Positions 8,001 through 15,472 of a stretch of 53,334 nucleotides of DNA are shown in pieces (within the stretch, counting starts at the first letter, position 1; each line of letters begins with the position of its first letter). The stretch comes from CAYUNE01 sp964446115 (GTDB lineage: Bacteria; Desulfobacterota; Desulfobulbia; Desulfobulbales; Desulfobulbaceae). The stretch spans positions 1-53,334 of the forward strand of contig CAYUNE010000005.1 in the NCBI GenBank assembly GCA_964446115.1, read 5' to 3'. The translations under genes and the position numbers were made by a program. The notes under the pieces were generated by a model. It searched no databases and was not told the DNA's origin. It saw only the letters and a program-made list of their open reading frames with translations.

Positions 8001-8695
8001 CCATCCTCTGGACCGATCTGCGTACCTGCCGCATCATCCGCTGCAACAAGGCGGCGGAAAAACTCCTGGGATATTCCCAGAAACAACTCATCGGCATGGA
8101 GCAGAGCAAGATCCATCCTCCCGAGAAAAAAGAGGAATACCGGCGCTGCTTTACCTCGCCCCACCGCAAGGACCACATCTTTCAGGATGAAGTGGAACTG
8201 CTGACCAGCCGGGGCGAAATCGTCCATGCCGAGGTGCGCTCCTCCCACCATGATTTCGACGGCAAGCGGGTCATCCAGGGAATTTTCCGGGATCTCAGCA
8301 CCGAGAAAACCCTGCAGAAAAAACTGGCCCACCAGCAGAAAATGGCCTCCCGCTACCTGGATATCGCCAGCTCGCTCATCGTTGCCATTGACCGGGATGA
8401 GCGCATCACCCTGATCAACCGCAACGGCAGCGAACTGCTCGGCCGCCCGCGGGAGGAACTCATCGGCGCCAACTGGTTCGACCTCTGTCTGCCGGAGAGC
8501 TGGAGAAAAAAATTGCGCGGTTTTTTCCAGGATCTCATCAGCGGCAAGGCGGAACCGCAAAGCGGCTATGTCAATCCGGTTCTCACCTCCCATGGCAAGG
8601 AGGTGACCATCATGTGGTTCAACACATTGCTCACGGACGAGAACAACAAAATCATCGGCACATTGAGTGCAGGCAACATCGTTCAGGAAGACTGA
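5009..8695 (+). CDS. CheB-CheR-PAS fusion chemotaxis/sensory protein
   Basis: This is a 1228-residue soluble fusion protein. Residues about 22-205 are a CheB methylesterase domain with catalytic S30 (GASAGG), H57 (IQHL) and D149 (GTGTDG), but no receiver domain. Residues about 219-470 are a CheR methyltransferase with SAM motif VVGCATGEEAYT near 324 and CRNLLIYM near 428. A long coiled coil follows at about 664-750 (repeats of ELQSxNEELE type), then about four PAS domains. One PAS carries the Cys motif CWELFPGSRC...SRC near 910-931. Many relatives end in a histidine kinase; this one stops after the last PAS, and the next gene is a PAS hybrid kinase. It would add and remove methyl groups on receptors or on a partner, with PAS domains as sensors. 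No strong Shine-Dalgarno precedes ATG 5009. Confidence 0.92.
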   Translation: MTDINGIAQRLGVAAPEKKADFPVVGIGASAGGIDALEELFASLPADTGIGYVVIQHLEAGHDTKLHKILARRSALKIRRVTDNTALAADSVFIIPPGRDLALLHGRLQTMETLSPRHQARPIDFFFRSLARDRRERAIGIILSGTGTDGISGLKEIKAAGGIVICQQPDSAAYPDMPAAAVRTGLVDLVLSPAEIAGHLAVIGAGHPRLAGAGSAEISPDTADYLQKIFVLIRNHTGHDFSGYKEGVVCRRVERRMLLHQIERIGHYVRFLRESDEEIEALFQDLLIGVTSFFRDRESFRTLREKGLAPLMDGRPAAKTLRIWVVGCATGEEAYTIAMLAAEEREKKDWQGKIQIFATDIDHRAVEFARRGVYGADALDKMDPDRLHRFFSRRKEGYLVRKQLRDMVIFAEQNVIRDPPFSRLDLISCRNLLIYMSPDLHALLFPLFYHSLVRNGYLFLGNSENIGSLIEYFRPVVRNRQLYRRQGNLARHYTSWMPGRMTSAATTAPASRERRSTHIPSLSRRNFQLLCEKSLLARHTPAAALINENREVLYCHGPIADFLQLSAGKTRYDILSLVRPHMRHELGRLVTACLAAGQPVESSHLNPEPGAESGLVDLRIEPVGNRRHDRLFLVIFTPVPCSREIISSLEGKRQGQTADSRLVDDLERELQKARDRISFLVEEAAIADLESRSILEELKSSNQELQSANEELETSREELQSTTEELVTVNQELEQRVTELNNLNNDMVNLLAATDIGTVFLDLDLIIQRFTPAVARVINLRPSDEGRPLQDLRIKLDYPALLDDAELVLTTLDPIAREARSPGDNRWYLVQMLPYRTTKGEIQGVVISFIDITWRHQAEEEVKRSRLELEQIFNSAADGMQVILNDYTTILVNDTFLRMTGKDRSEYMSRKCWELFPGSRCKTSRCSLERVLEGEELVNELVTIARPDAEEIDLALTARPFLDTEGRKIGAIMCYRDISDLRQKEEQFHSIFNNAADAILWTDLRTCRIIRCNKAAEKLLGYSQKQLIGMEQSKIHPPEKKEEYRRCFTSPHRKDHIFQDEVELLTSRGEIVHAEVRSSHHDFDGKRVIQGIFRDLSTEKTLQKKLAHQQKMASRYLDIASSLIVAIDRDERITLINRNGSELLGRPREELIGANWFDLCLPESWRKKLRGFFQDLISGKAEPQSGYVNPVLTSHGKEVTIMWFNTLLTDENNKIIGTLSAGNIVQED

Positions 8696-8773
8696 ACCGG
8701 CGGAGCGCGGAACCCCAAAGAATCCGGAGCCTAAAAGATATCCGGCAGCTGCAGCCCGTGGCGGTTTGCAGGC

Positions 8774-10960
8774 ATGATGAAAAGACAGGAGAAGATGTCC
8801 CCAGACAACGACAAAGATTGGAAGTCCGGACAGAGCATCCGGCAACAGCTGCGGAAAAAGAAAACCCCCGAACGTTACGACCGGCTGGACTATGACAGGA
8901 TCATCGAGGAACTGCGGGTTCACCAGATCGAGCTGGAGCTGCAGAACGAGGAGCTGCGACGCACCAGGGATGAACTGGAGGCGGTGGGCGAGCGCTATGT
9001 GGAGCTCTACGACTTTGCTCCGGTGGGGTATATCACCCTGGACCGGCATGGACGTATCATCGAGGCCAATCTCACCACCACCCGGATGCTGGGGATCGCC
9101 CGCAAACGCCTCATCGGCCGCAGCTTAAGCTCGTTGCTTGACCGGGATTACCAGGATCTCTTCTACACCCGGTTCCAGAATTTTCTTACCCATGGTCAAG
9201 AGGGCAGCTGTGATCTCAAATTCAAAAAAGCGGACGGAGGCTCCCTTTTCCTCAGCTTCACAGCCAACCTGATCGATGGTGGAGAACCCCCTCCGGGGCC
9301 GGACCGGGCAACGGCCGCCACAGCCTGCTGCCGGGTCATCCTCGTCGATATCACCAAGCAGAAGAGGATGGAAAACGCCCTGCGCCGGGCCCACGATGAA
9401 TGGGCCCGCACCTTTGAAGCCATCAGCGATCCCCTGGCGATCATTGACGGCGAGATGCGCATCGTGAGGGCCAACAGCGCCTACTGCAGACTGGTGGGCG
9501 CCTCTGCCGACAACATCGGCGGCAGATTCTGCTTCAGGATTTTCCGGCACCAGGAGGATATCTGCCCCGACTGTCCCGTGAAACAGGTACTTGCAACGGG
9601 CAGGCCGGCATCCATGGAGTTTACCAACAATGTTCTGCGCCGGGCCTTCCACGTGTCGGCATCTCCCCTGCCCGGCGGGGACGAGGGCAGCGGCGGCGCC
9701 GTGCTCATCGCCCGGGATATCACCAGAAGCCGGATGATGAAAAAGCAGTTGTTGCAGGCGCAAAAACTGGAGGCCATCGGCACCCTGGCCGGCGGCATCG
9801 CCCATGACTTCAACAACATTCTCACGGCCATCATCGGATACGCCCGGCTGGGGCTGGTGCAACTGCCGCCGGACGAAAAGGATGGGATCTTTCTCGATGC
9901 CGCCCGCTACCGGAAACAACGCAGATACTTCGACAAGATCTTTGCCGCCGGCAACCGGGCCGGAAAACTCGTCTCCCAGATCCTCACCTTCAGCCGCCGG
10001 CATGAGATAACCCCCAAACCCATGGACCCCACTCCGCTGATCAAGGAGTCGATCAAGTTTCTCCGCGCCTCCCTGCCCTCGACCATCACCTTCGAGCAAT
10101 CCGTCCCGGCAGATCTGCCGCTGGTACTGGCCGACCCGACCCAGATCAACCAGGTGATCATCAACCTGGGCACCAACGCCGCCCATGCCATGCGCCGGCA
10201 CGGCGGCACCCTGGGCATCAGTCTGCGGGAACGGCTGCTGACCACGGAAAAAACCGCCATGGATACGGTGCTCAAACCCGGACGCTACCTGGAGCTGCAA
10301 GTCAGCGATACCGGCCACGGCATGAACGAGGAACTCCTCACCCAGATCTTCGACCCCTTTTTCACCACCAAAAAAAAGGGCGAAGGGACCGGGCTGGGAC
10401 TTTCCGTGGTGCACGGTATCGTCACCCAGTCCGGCGGCAGCATCGAGGTGGAGTCAAAACCCGGTCACGGCAGCATTTTCAGGGTGCTGGTGCCTATCGT
10501 GGCGGCTGAAAAAAAACAGCGTGAGTGCGCAACGACGACAACACCCGTCAGCGGCGGGGATGAACGTATTCTGTTCGTCGATGACGAGGAAATGCTCCTG
10601 GAGATGGCAGGGGAATTTTTACGCATGCAGGGGTATCAGGTGGTCACCCGCAGTACGGGGCGCGAGGCCCTGGAGCTGTTTGCCGGCAAACCCGACGATT
10701 TTGACCTGATCATCACCGATCAGACCATGCCGGAACTCACCGGCAGCCTGCTGGTCGGAGAAATCCACAAAATCCGGCCCCACATGCCGGTGGTACTCAC
10801 CACCGGCTACAGCGAGACGCTCAACAAACAGCAGGCAGAGGAGCTGGGCGTTCGGGCATTTCTCTTCAAGCCGGTGGTCATGGAGGAACTGGCGGCGGTT
10901 ATCCGGGAGATTCTCGACCATCCGGATGGAGAAAAAAAGGGAAAAGCCGCGGCCGATTAG
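8774..10960 (+). CDS. PAS hybrid histidine kinase with C-terminal receiver
   Basis: This is a 728-residue soluble hybrid kinase. An N-terminal coiled coil (HQIELELQNEELRRTRDELE) leads into PAS 1 (about 73-195) and PAS 2 (about 205-320). PAS 2 holds a cysteine motif, CFRIF...CPDCPV, at about 252-270. The HisKA box is GGIAHDFNNILTAIIG with likely phospho-H344. The ATPase domain has NLGTNAAHAM, DTGHGM and GEGTGLGLSVVHG. A receiver at about 597-720 has DDEE and likely phospho-acceptor D649 (ITDQTMPE). No DNA-binding or transmembrane domain is present, so phosphate probably passes to a separate regulator, possibly the NtrC-type protein at 290; that pairing is inference. ATG 8774 starts the longest form. 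ATG 8795 has a closer GGAG and is an alternative. Confidence 0.92.
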   Translation: MMKRQEKMSPDNDKDWKSGQSIRQQLRKKKTPERYDRLDYDRIIEELRVHQIELELQNEELRRTRDELEAVGERYVELYDFAPVGYITLDRHGRIIEANLTTTRMLGIARKRLIGRSLSSLLDRDYQDLFYTRFQNFLTHGQEGSCDLKFKKADGGSLFLSFTANLIDGGEPPPGPDRATAATACCRVILVDITKQKRMENALRRAHDEWARTFEAISDPLAIIDGEMRIVRANSAYCRLVGASADNIGGRFCFRIFRHQEDICPDCPVKQVLATGRPASMEFTNNVLRRAFHVSASPLPGGDEGSGGAVLIARDITRSRMMKKQLLQAQKLEAIGTLAGGIAHDFNNILTAIIGYARLGLVQLPPDEKDGIFLDAARYRKQRRYFDKIFAAGNRAGKLVSQILTFSRRHEITPKPMDPTPLIKESIKFLRASLPSTITFEQSVPADLPLVLADPTQINQVIINLGTNAAHAMRRHGGTLGISLRERLLTTEKTAMDTVLKPGRYLELQVSDTGHGMNEELLTQIFDPFFTTKKKGEGTGLGLSVVHGIVTQSGGSIEVESKPGHGSIFRVLVPIVAAEKKQRECATTTTPVSGGDERILFVDDEEMLLEMAGEFLRMQGYQVVTRSTGREALELFAGKPDDFDLIITDQTMPELTGSLLVGEIHKIRPHMPVVLTTGYSETLNKQQAEELGVRAFLFKPVVMEELAAVIREILDHPDGEKKGKAAAD

Positions 10961-10971
10961 GCCTGGTCGCG

Positions 10972-11012
10972 GGTGCTACGGATTTGCTTGAATCTCTGCC
11001 GGCCGCATGGTG
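10972..11012 (+). repeat. Palindromic repeat family, one-arm copy
   Basis: GGTGCTACGGATTTGC, then GAATCTCTGCCGGCCGCATGG, aligns with the arm and half-hairpin of the copy downstream of htpG (GGTGCCGCAGATTTGC, then CAATCTCTCCCGGCCGC). The second half of the hairpin stem is missing here. The copy fills most of the 64-base gap between the convergent hybrid-kinase and TIM-like genes. Confidence 0.6.
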
Positions 11013-11024
11013 GGGATTGAATGC

Positions 11025-11717
11025 CTAAGCCGCAACCACGGCACGGACCAGGGCGGCGAACTCCGGGGCATCGAAGCTGCCCCGGCCCACCAGCAGTCCG
11101 GCAAGACCCGGCACCGTGGTGTAACGGTGAACGTTTGTACCGTTGATGGAGCCGCCGTAGAGCACCGGACGCTTGGTAAGCCGGGAAATATGATCCACGG
11201 CTTCGGCAACTGCCGCCGGATCTTCCGGCGCCTTTTCAGTCCGCCCATAGAGCTGCGGCGTATAGGCGACAAGCATGCGCGTCAGCACCTCATCCGCCAG
11301 GGCGCCCACCTGGGCGCCGCTGTTTTCCCTGTCCAGGCAGACAACCGGAGTTATTCCCGCCTCCACGGCTTCGGCCGCCTTGTTGGCGACCTCCTGGACA
11401 TCCTCATGAAAGTAGCGGCGTCTCTCGGGGTGCCCCACCAGGACATAGTCGGCAATCCCCCTCAGCAGCGCAGCCGGGATGGAGCCGGTATATCCTCCCG
11501 GCGGATAGGGAGAGATATCCTGGGCGCACCAGCGCAATCCATCACCCGCCTCTTCCGCATCAAGGCGCAGGGAAACCAGGGACAGACAGGGAGGGGCGAC
11601 AATCACCCGCACTCCGTCCTCCCTGATCCTTTCACGGCGATACTCCGCCAGCCACTCCCTTCCCTGCTGCAGGGACAGGCGTCCCTTCCAGTTGGCAATC
11701 ACATACTTTTTTGTCAT
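11025..11717 (-). CDS. Triosephosphate isomerase-like protein lacking the catalytic Glu
   Basis: This 230-residue protein clearly belongs to the TIM family: it keeps ANWK near the N-terminus (substrate-binding Lys), GHPERR (the His95 region, canonical GHSERR), VCLDRE in place of VCVGE, and the phosphate-binding YGGS loop. The general-base motif YEPVWAIGTG is replaced by YTPQLYGRTE: the Glu codon reads ACG (Thr) and the loop-6 signature is also lost. I re-read the bases at 11221-11280 and the frame is intact. The protein is also shorter than the usual 250 residues. ATG 11717 has AAGGAG six bases upstream. It may be a non-isomerase paralogue or a degenerate enzyme, with a normal tpiA elsewhere. 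Ordinary catalytic TIM is unlikely. It ends a long - strand gene run after yggU. Confidence 0.85.
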   Translation of the reverse strand: MTKKYVIANWKGRLSLQQGREWLAEYRRERIREDGVRVIVAPPCLSLVSLRLDAEEAGDGLRWCAQDISPYPPGGYTGSIPAALLRGIADYVLVGHPERRRYFHEDVQEVANKAAEAVEAGITPVVCLDRENSGAQVGALADEVLTRMLVAYTPQLYGRTEKAPEDPAAVAEAVDHISRLTKRPVLYGGSINGTNVHRYTTVPGLAGLLVGRGSFDAPEFAALVRAVVAA

Positions 11718-11734
11718 GGCTTCTCCTTCTCTCC

Positions 11735-11836
11735 GAACGTAACCATTCACGGGATTCGCAACCCGGCTGTGAGCGCCCGGGGGTGCTGCGGATCTGCCGA
11801 GTCTTTGCGGCCCGCTATAGCCTCTCTATGCGGGCG
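11735..11836 (-). repeat. Palindromic repeat family copy between yggU and the TIM-like gene
   Basis: A hairpin pairs GCCCGC (11810-11815) with GCGGGC (11830-11835), with TATAG/CTAT inside as in the 2.1-kb copy. It is flanked by the family arm GGTGCTGCGGATCTGC and, farther out, by GTAACCATTCACGG. The yggU stop codon at 11815-11817 and its last few codons lie inside the hairpin. Confidence 0.65.
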
Positions 11837-12144
11837 GCTTTGTCCCAGCCCGCCAATCGGCGGCAGACCCTTTCCGCCGAACATCCCTCCACCAGGAGCT
11901 GCTTGGCCCGGCTCCCGGGGCCACGCCTGATGCGCACCGCGGTCCGGGGTATTCCCAGCCGCCGGGCCACAAAGGCCACAACCGCACGGTTTGCCCTGCC
12001 GTCAACCGGTGGCGCCTTCAGCCTGATCTTCAGAGCATCGCCATGCAGACCGACCACCTCCTCTCTTTTGGCTCCGGGCTGTACATGGAGTTTCAGCAGC
12101 AGCCCACCGTCGCCCATGACCTGCAGCCAGGGAGGATTGTCCAT
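11815..12144 (-). CDS. yggU: DUF167 / YggU family protein
   Basis: This small basic protein of 109 residues has the family core LHVQPGAKREEVVG, LKIRLKAPPVDGRAN (the conserved PPVDGxAN signature) and an RIRRGPGSRAKQL segment. The family is widespread; its molecular function is unknown. ATG 12144 has GGGGAAAAG just upstream. The gene starts 8 bases after the yggT stop, the usual yggT-yggU pairing. Its last residues (ARIERL) and stop codon are encoded by the stem of a palindromic repeat, so the C-terminus may have been reset when the repeat arrived. Confidence 0.9.
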   Translation of the reverse strand: MDNPPWLQVMGDGGLLLKLHVQPGAKREEVVGLHGDALKIRLKAPPVDGRANRAVVAFVARRLGIPRTAVRIRRGPGSRAKQLLVEGCSAERVCRRLAGWDKAARIERL

Positions 12145-12152
12145 CTTTTCCC

Positions 12153-12458
12153 CTAGACAATGGCCAGAATCATCTGCTGCAGGGTGGGGATGATGACCTG
12201 CTGGATGAAGTAGATGGCAAAAATGAGGATCAGGGGGGTGAGATCAATGCCGCCCATGGCCGAGGCAAAGGGCAGCAGTCTCCGCACCCGGATGAGTGCC
12301 GGTTCCGTTACCTCGTGGAGAAAACGGACAATGGGATTGTAGGGATCGGCATTGACCCAGGAGATGATGGCCCGGCCGATGATCATCCAGACATAGGCGG
12401 TGAGCAGAAAGTTGACAAACCCCAGTATGCGTACGAGAAAGTTGGCTATTACACTCAT
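12153..12458 (-). CDS. yggT: YggT family integral membrane protein
   Basis: This 101-residue protein has two hydrophobic segments (about 5-27 and 72-95) around the conserved NPIVRFLHEVTEPALIRVRR motif, which defines the YggT family. The family has been linked to osmotic tolerance and cell-division or chloroplast nucleoid roles in different organisms; its role here is unknown. AAGGAAG lies seven bases before the ATG. It sits between metG and yggU on the same strand. Confidence 0.92.
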   Translation of the reverse strand: MSVIANFLVRILGFVNFLLTAYVWMIIGRAIISWVNADPYNPIVRFLHEVTEPALIRVRRLLPFASAMGGIDLTPLILIFAIYFIQQVIIPTLQQMILAIV

Positions 12459-12533
12459 TTTTTCATCTTCCTTGCGGTTGTGTTGTCAGGCAAGCCCGGC
12501 AGGAAAACCGATCACGGGTTCCGCAAGCCGGTG

Positions 12534-14489
12534 CTATCCCACTCTGCTGCCCGGGCTCACCACCTTTTCCGGAGCGGTCAGCACCAGAATCTTGTCTCCG
12601 GTTTCGCTTGTCTGGGATGCGGCCAGCAGCATACCCTCGGAACGTACTCCCATCAACTTGGCGGGCTTGAGGTTGGCGACAATGATCACCTGCCTGCCGA
12701 TGAGCTCCGATGCCTGGTAATGCTCGGCAATCCCGGCGACAATGGTGCGCTCCTCCGGCGCCCTGACCGTGAGCCGCAGCAGCCTGCGGGATTTTTCGAT
12801 GGGCTCGGCGGCAACGATTTCAGCAACCCGCAGATCCAGACGGAGAAAATCGTCGATATCCACCAGCTCTTTTCCGGAAGATCGTCTCCTTTTCCCGGCA
12901 GCGGCAGCCTGGGCATTCTTCTTTTTTCCGCCGCTGTTTTTCGGCCTTTTCTTCCTGGCGGTCTCCAGCCGCGGAAAGAGCTGCCCCCCTGCGTTGATGG
13001 TTGCTCCCGCCTTCAGCTGTCCCCACCTGGAACCGGTCTCCAGGGTGGCCTCCCGTAACCGGTGCTCGACTCCCAGAGCCTCTTCCATGGCAGCGGAGGT
13101 CCCGGGCATGATGGGCCGCAGCAGCAGGGCGATGATGCGCAGGGTCTCGGCCAGGTTGTAGAGCACGGTATGCAGCCGCGCCTCCTTCTCCGGTTGCGTC
13201 GCCAGCACCCAGGGTTCATTGGCCACGATATAGCGGTTGGCAAGGCCGATCACCTCCCACACCGCCTTGAGGGCCAGATGAAATTTGAAGCCGTCCATGG
13301 CCCGCCAGTACTCCGCCGTCATCCGTTCCACCGCGGCGATGAGTTCGTCGTCCCCTTCACCGCGGCCTGCCGGATCAGCCGCCGGCACCGTTGTGCTGTA
13401 CTTGGCGATCATGCTGAGGGAACGGGAGAAGAGGTTGCCCAGGTCGTTGGCGAGATCGGCGTTGCGCCGCGCCACCAGGCTTTCGATACTGAAGGAGGCA
13501 TCCAGACCGAAGACCATCTCCCGCAGGGTAAAGTAGCGCACCGTATCAACGCCGAACTCCTCCACCAGGGGACGGGGACGCACGACATTGCCGAGACTCT
13601 TGGACATCTTGGTCTCCTCCACATTCCAGTAGCCATGGACATGGAGCCGGCGATAGGGCTCAAGTCCCATGGCCTTGAGCATGGTGGGCCAGAAGATGGC
13701 ATGGGGCTTGAGGATATCCTTGGCGATCACATGTTCGGCACCGGCCCAGTACCGGGCAAAATCCGGCCCGTCCGGATAGCCGATGCCGGTGAGGTAGTTG
13801 ATGAGGGCATCGAACCAGACATAGGTGACGAAATTCTCGTCAAAGGGCAACCTGATGCCCCAGGTGAGCCGCGAAACCGGGCGGGAAATGCAGAGATCCT
13901 CAAGGGGCTCCCGCAAAAAGGCGAGCACCTCGTTGCGGTAGCGCTCCGGAGTGATGAACTCGGGATTGTCGCTGATATGATCAATGAGCCAGCGGCGATA
14001 GCGGCTCATTTTGAAAAAGTAATTCTTTTCAGCGATTTTCTCCGGCGGTTTGAGATGATCGGGGCAGTTGCCTTCAACCAGTTCCTTTTCGGTGAGAAAC
14101 CGCTCGCAGCCCCGGCAGTAGAGCCCGCTGTACTCGCTGAAATAGATGTCGCCGTTATCGTGGACCCGCTGCAGGATATCCTGGACCGTGCGCACATGTT
14201 CCGGATCGGTGGTCCGGATGAAGTTGTCCGGCCTGACGTCGAGAAGCGGCCAGGTGGCACGGAATTCCGCACTGATGCGATCGACATATTCCCGGGGAGG
14301 CACTCCCTCGCGCTGGGCGGCCTCAACGATTTTTTCACCATGTTCGTCCGTTCCGGTCTGGAAACGCACATGATCGCCGCACAGCCGTCGATAGCGGCTG
14401 TAGGTGTCGGCGATGACGGATGTATAGGCGTGCCCGAGGTGAGGCTGGGCATTGACGTAGTAGATGGGAGTGGTGATATAGCGATTCAT
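12534..14489 (-). CDS. metG: Methionyl-tRNA synthetase
   Basis: This is a 651-residue class I synthetase that charges tRNA-Met in the cytoplasm. It has the HIGH-type motif in TPIYYVNAQPHLGHAYTS, the zinc-binding insertion YCRGCERFLTEKE...CPDH, and the KMSKS loop (EETKMSKSLGNVV). It also has an anticodon-binding helical domain and a C-terminal EMAP/tRNA-binding OB domain (DFLRLDLRVAEIVAAEPIE through GMLLAASQ). A Lys/Ala-rich linker joins the last two parts. The ATG overlaps the ricT stop by four bases (ATGA), so the two are translationally coupled. Confidence 0.97.
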   Translation of the reverse strand: MNRYITTPIYYVNAQPHLGHAYTSVIADTYSRYRRLCGDHVRFQTGTDEHGEKIVEAAQREGVPPREYVDRISAEFRATWPLLDVRPDNFIRTTDPEHVRTVQDILQRVHDNGDIYFSEYSGLYCRGCERFLTEKELVEGNCPDHLKPPEKIAEKNYFFKMSRYRRWLIDHISDNPEFITPERYRNEVLAFLREPLEDLCISRPVSRLTWGIRLPFDENFVTYVWFDALINYLTGIGYPDGPDFARYWAGAEHVIAKDILKPHAIFWPTMLKAMGLEPYRRLHVHGYWNVEETKMSKSLGNVVRPRPLVEEFGVDTVRYFTLREMVFGLDASFSIESLVARRNADLANDLGNLFSRSLSMIAKYSTTVPAADPAGRGEGDDELIAAVERMTAEYWRAMDGFKFHLALKAVWEVIGLANRYIVANEPWVLATQPEKEARLHTVLYNLAETLRIIALLLRPIMPGTSAAMEEALGVEHRLREATLETGSRWGQLKAGATINAGGQLFPRLETARKKRPKNSGGKKKNAQAAAAGKRRRSSGKELVDIDDFLRLDLRVAEIVAAEPIEKSRRLLRLTVRAPEERTIVAGIAEHYQASELIGRQVIIVANLKPAKLMGVRSEGMLLAASQTSETGDKILVLTAPEKVVSPGSRVG

Positions 14490-15427
14490 GATTCCTGTTT
14501 TTCCTGTTTGCCGGCAGGTTTATTCCTGCGCCCTTTCCCTGCCCGCTTGGCGGCCCGCCACTCCTCCCGCTCGAGGATGACTTCCTGCTGATCCTCGGTG
14601 ACGGCCAGAATACTCTGCTTCAGGGTCATCTGCCGCAGGACCCGCAGCTTTTTACCGCCGAGCAGGAGAATGGTTCCGACCTTGGGCATCTCCTTTTTCA
14701 TGGTGCGGTATGACTTCACCTCATAGGTGAGGCAGCAGAGCAGCCGGTTGCAGAGGCCGGAGATCTTCGCCGGATTGAGCGGCAGATCCTGGTTCTTTGC
14801 CATCTTGATGGAGACCGACTCAAAACGCCGCAGATGGGCGGTGCAGCAAAGTTCCCGGCCGCACAGGCCGAGACCGCCGATCATCTGGGTCTCGTGGCGG
14901 ACCCCGATCTGCCGCATCTCCACCCGGGTACGGAACTCCTGCACCAGGAGCTTGACCAGTTCGCGGAAATCCACTCGTTTTTCGGCGGTAAAGTAAAAGA
15001 TGATCTTGCTGCCGTTGAAAAAACGCTCCACCCGCACCAGGTGCATATCCAGGTCCAGCCTGGCGATGAACCGGCGGCAGATGACCGCCGCCTCCTGTTC
15101 AAGGACGGCCAGTCGCAACCGTTTTTCCGCCTCATCCCGGCTGCAACGGCGAATGATCACGTGGGAGGCCTCCTGTTTGCCGTTGCCGGTGGACAACTTC
15201 GGTCCGCGACAGACGATCACCGCAGGTTCCAGGCCGTGATCGGTGCCGGCCATCACCGCTTCGCCGGGACGCAGGCCGCCGATGCGTGACAGGGCACTGA
15301 ACTCCCGGCCCGGATCGCGGAAGCGGATCCTGTAAAAATAGGTGTTCTCCGCCGCCTTTTCCGGTTTGTGGCGATTGTCGCGGGCTAACGGATTCTTTTT
15401 TGTCTTTTCTCCGGCCGTCTCACTCAT
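14486..15427 (-). CDS. ricT: RicT/YaaT-type PSP1 domain protein
   Basis: This 313-residue protein has a PSP1 domain with the Cys signature CGRELCC and the downstream CNRLLCCLTYE, matching the RicT (YaaT) family. In Bacillus, RicT works with RicA and RicF as an iron-sulfur complex that helps RNase Y in mRNA processing. Whether that holds here is unknown. The N-terminal 30 residues and the Lys-rich C-terminal tail are likely disordered. Neighbours holB (upstream) and metG (downstream) match the order seen in many bacteria. GGAG lies six bases before the ATG. Confidence 0.9.
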   Translation of the reverse strand: MSETAGEKTKKNPLARDNRHKPEKAAENTYFYRIRFRDPGREFSALSRIGGLRPGEAVMAGTDHGLEPAVIVCRGPKLSTGNGKQEASHVIIRRCSRDEAEKRLRLAVLEQEAAVICRRFIARLDLDMHLVRVERFFNGSKIIFYFTAEKRVDFRELVKLLVQEFRTRVEMRQIGVRHETQMIGGLGLCGRELCCTAHLRRFESVSIKMAKNQDLPLNPAKISGLCNRLLCCLTYEVKSYRTMKKEMPKVGTILLLGGKKLRVLRQMTLKQSILAVTEDQQEVILEREEWRAAKRAGKGRRNKPAGKQEKQES

Positions 15428-15472
15428 GGATGCTCCGTCGGCTTCCGGGGTCGCCCCTCTCCCTCGGCCGCC

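Noticed and set aside
12480..12545. Another palindromic-repeat copy between metG and yggT
   Set aside because: Only ACCGATCACGGGTTCCGC resembles the arm; without stem or further arm sequence the match is too short to count.
13062..14591. 509-residue + strand frame opposite metG
   Set aside because: Antisense to methionyl-tRNA synthetase.
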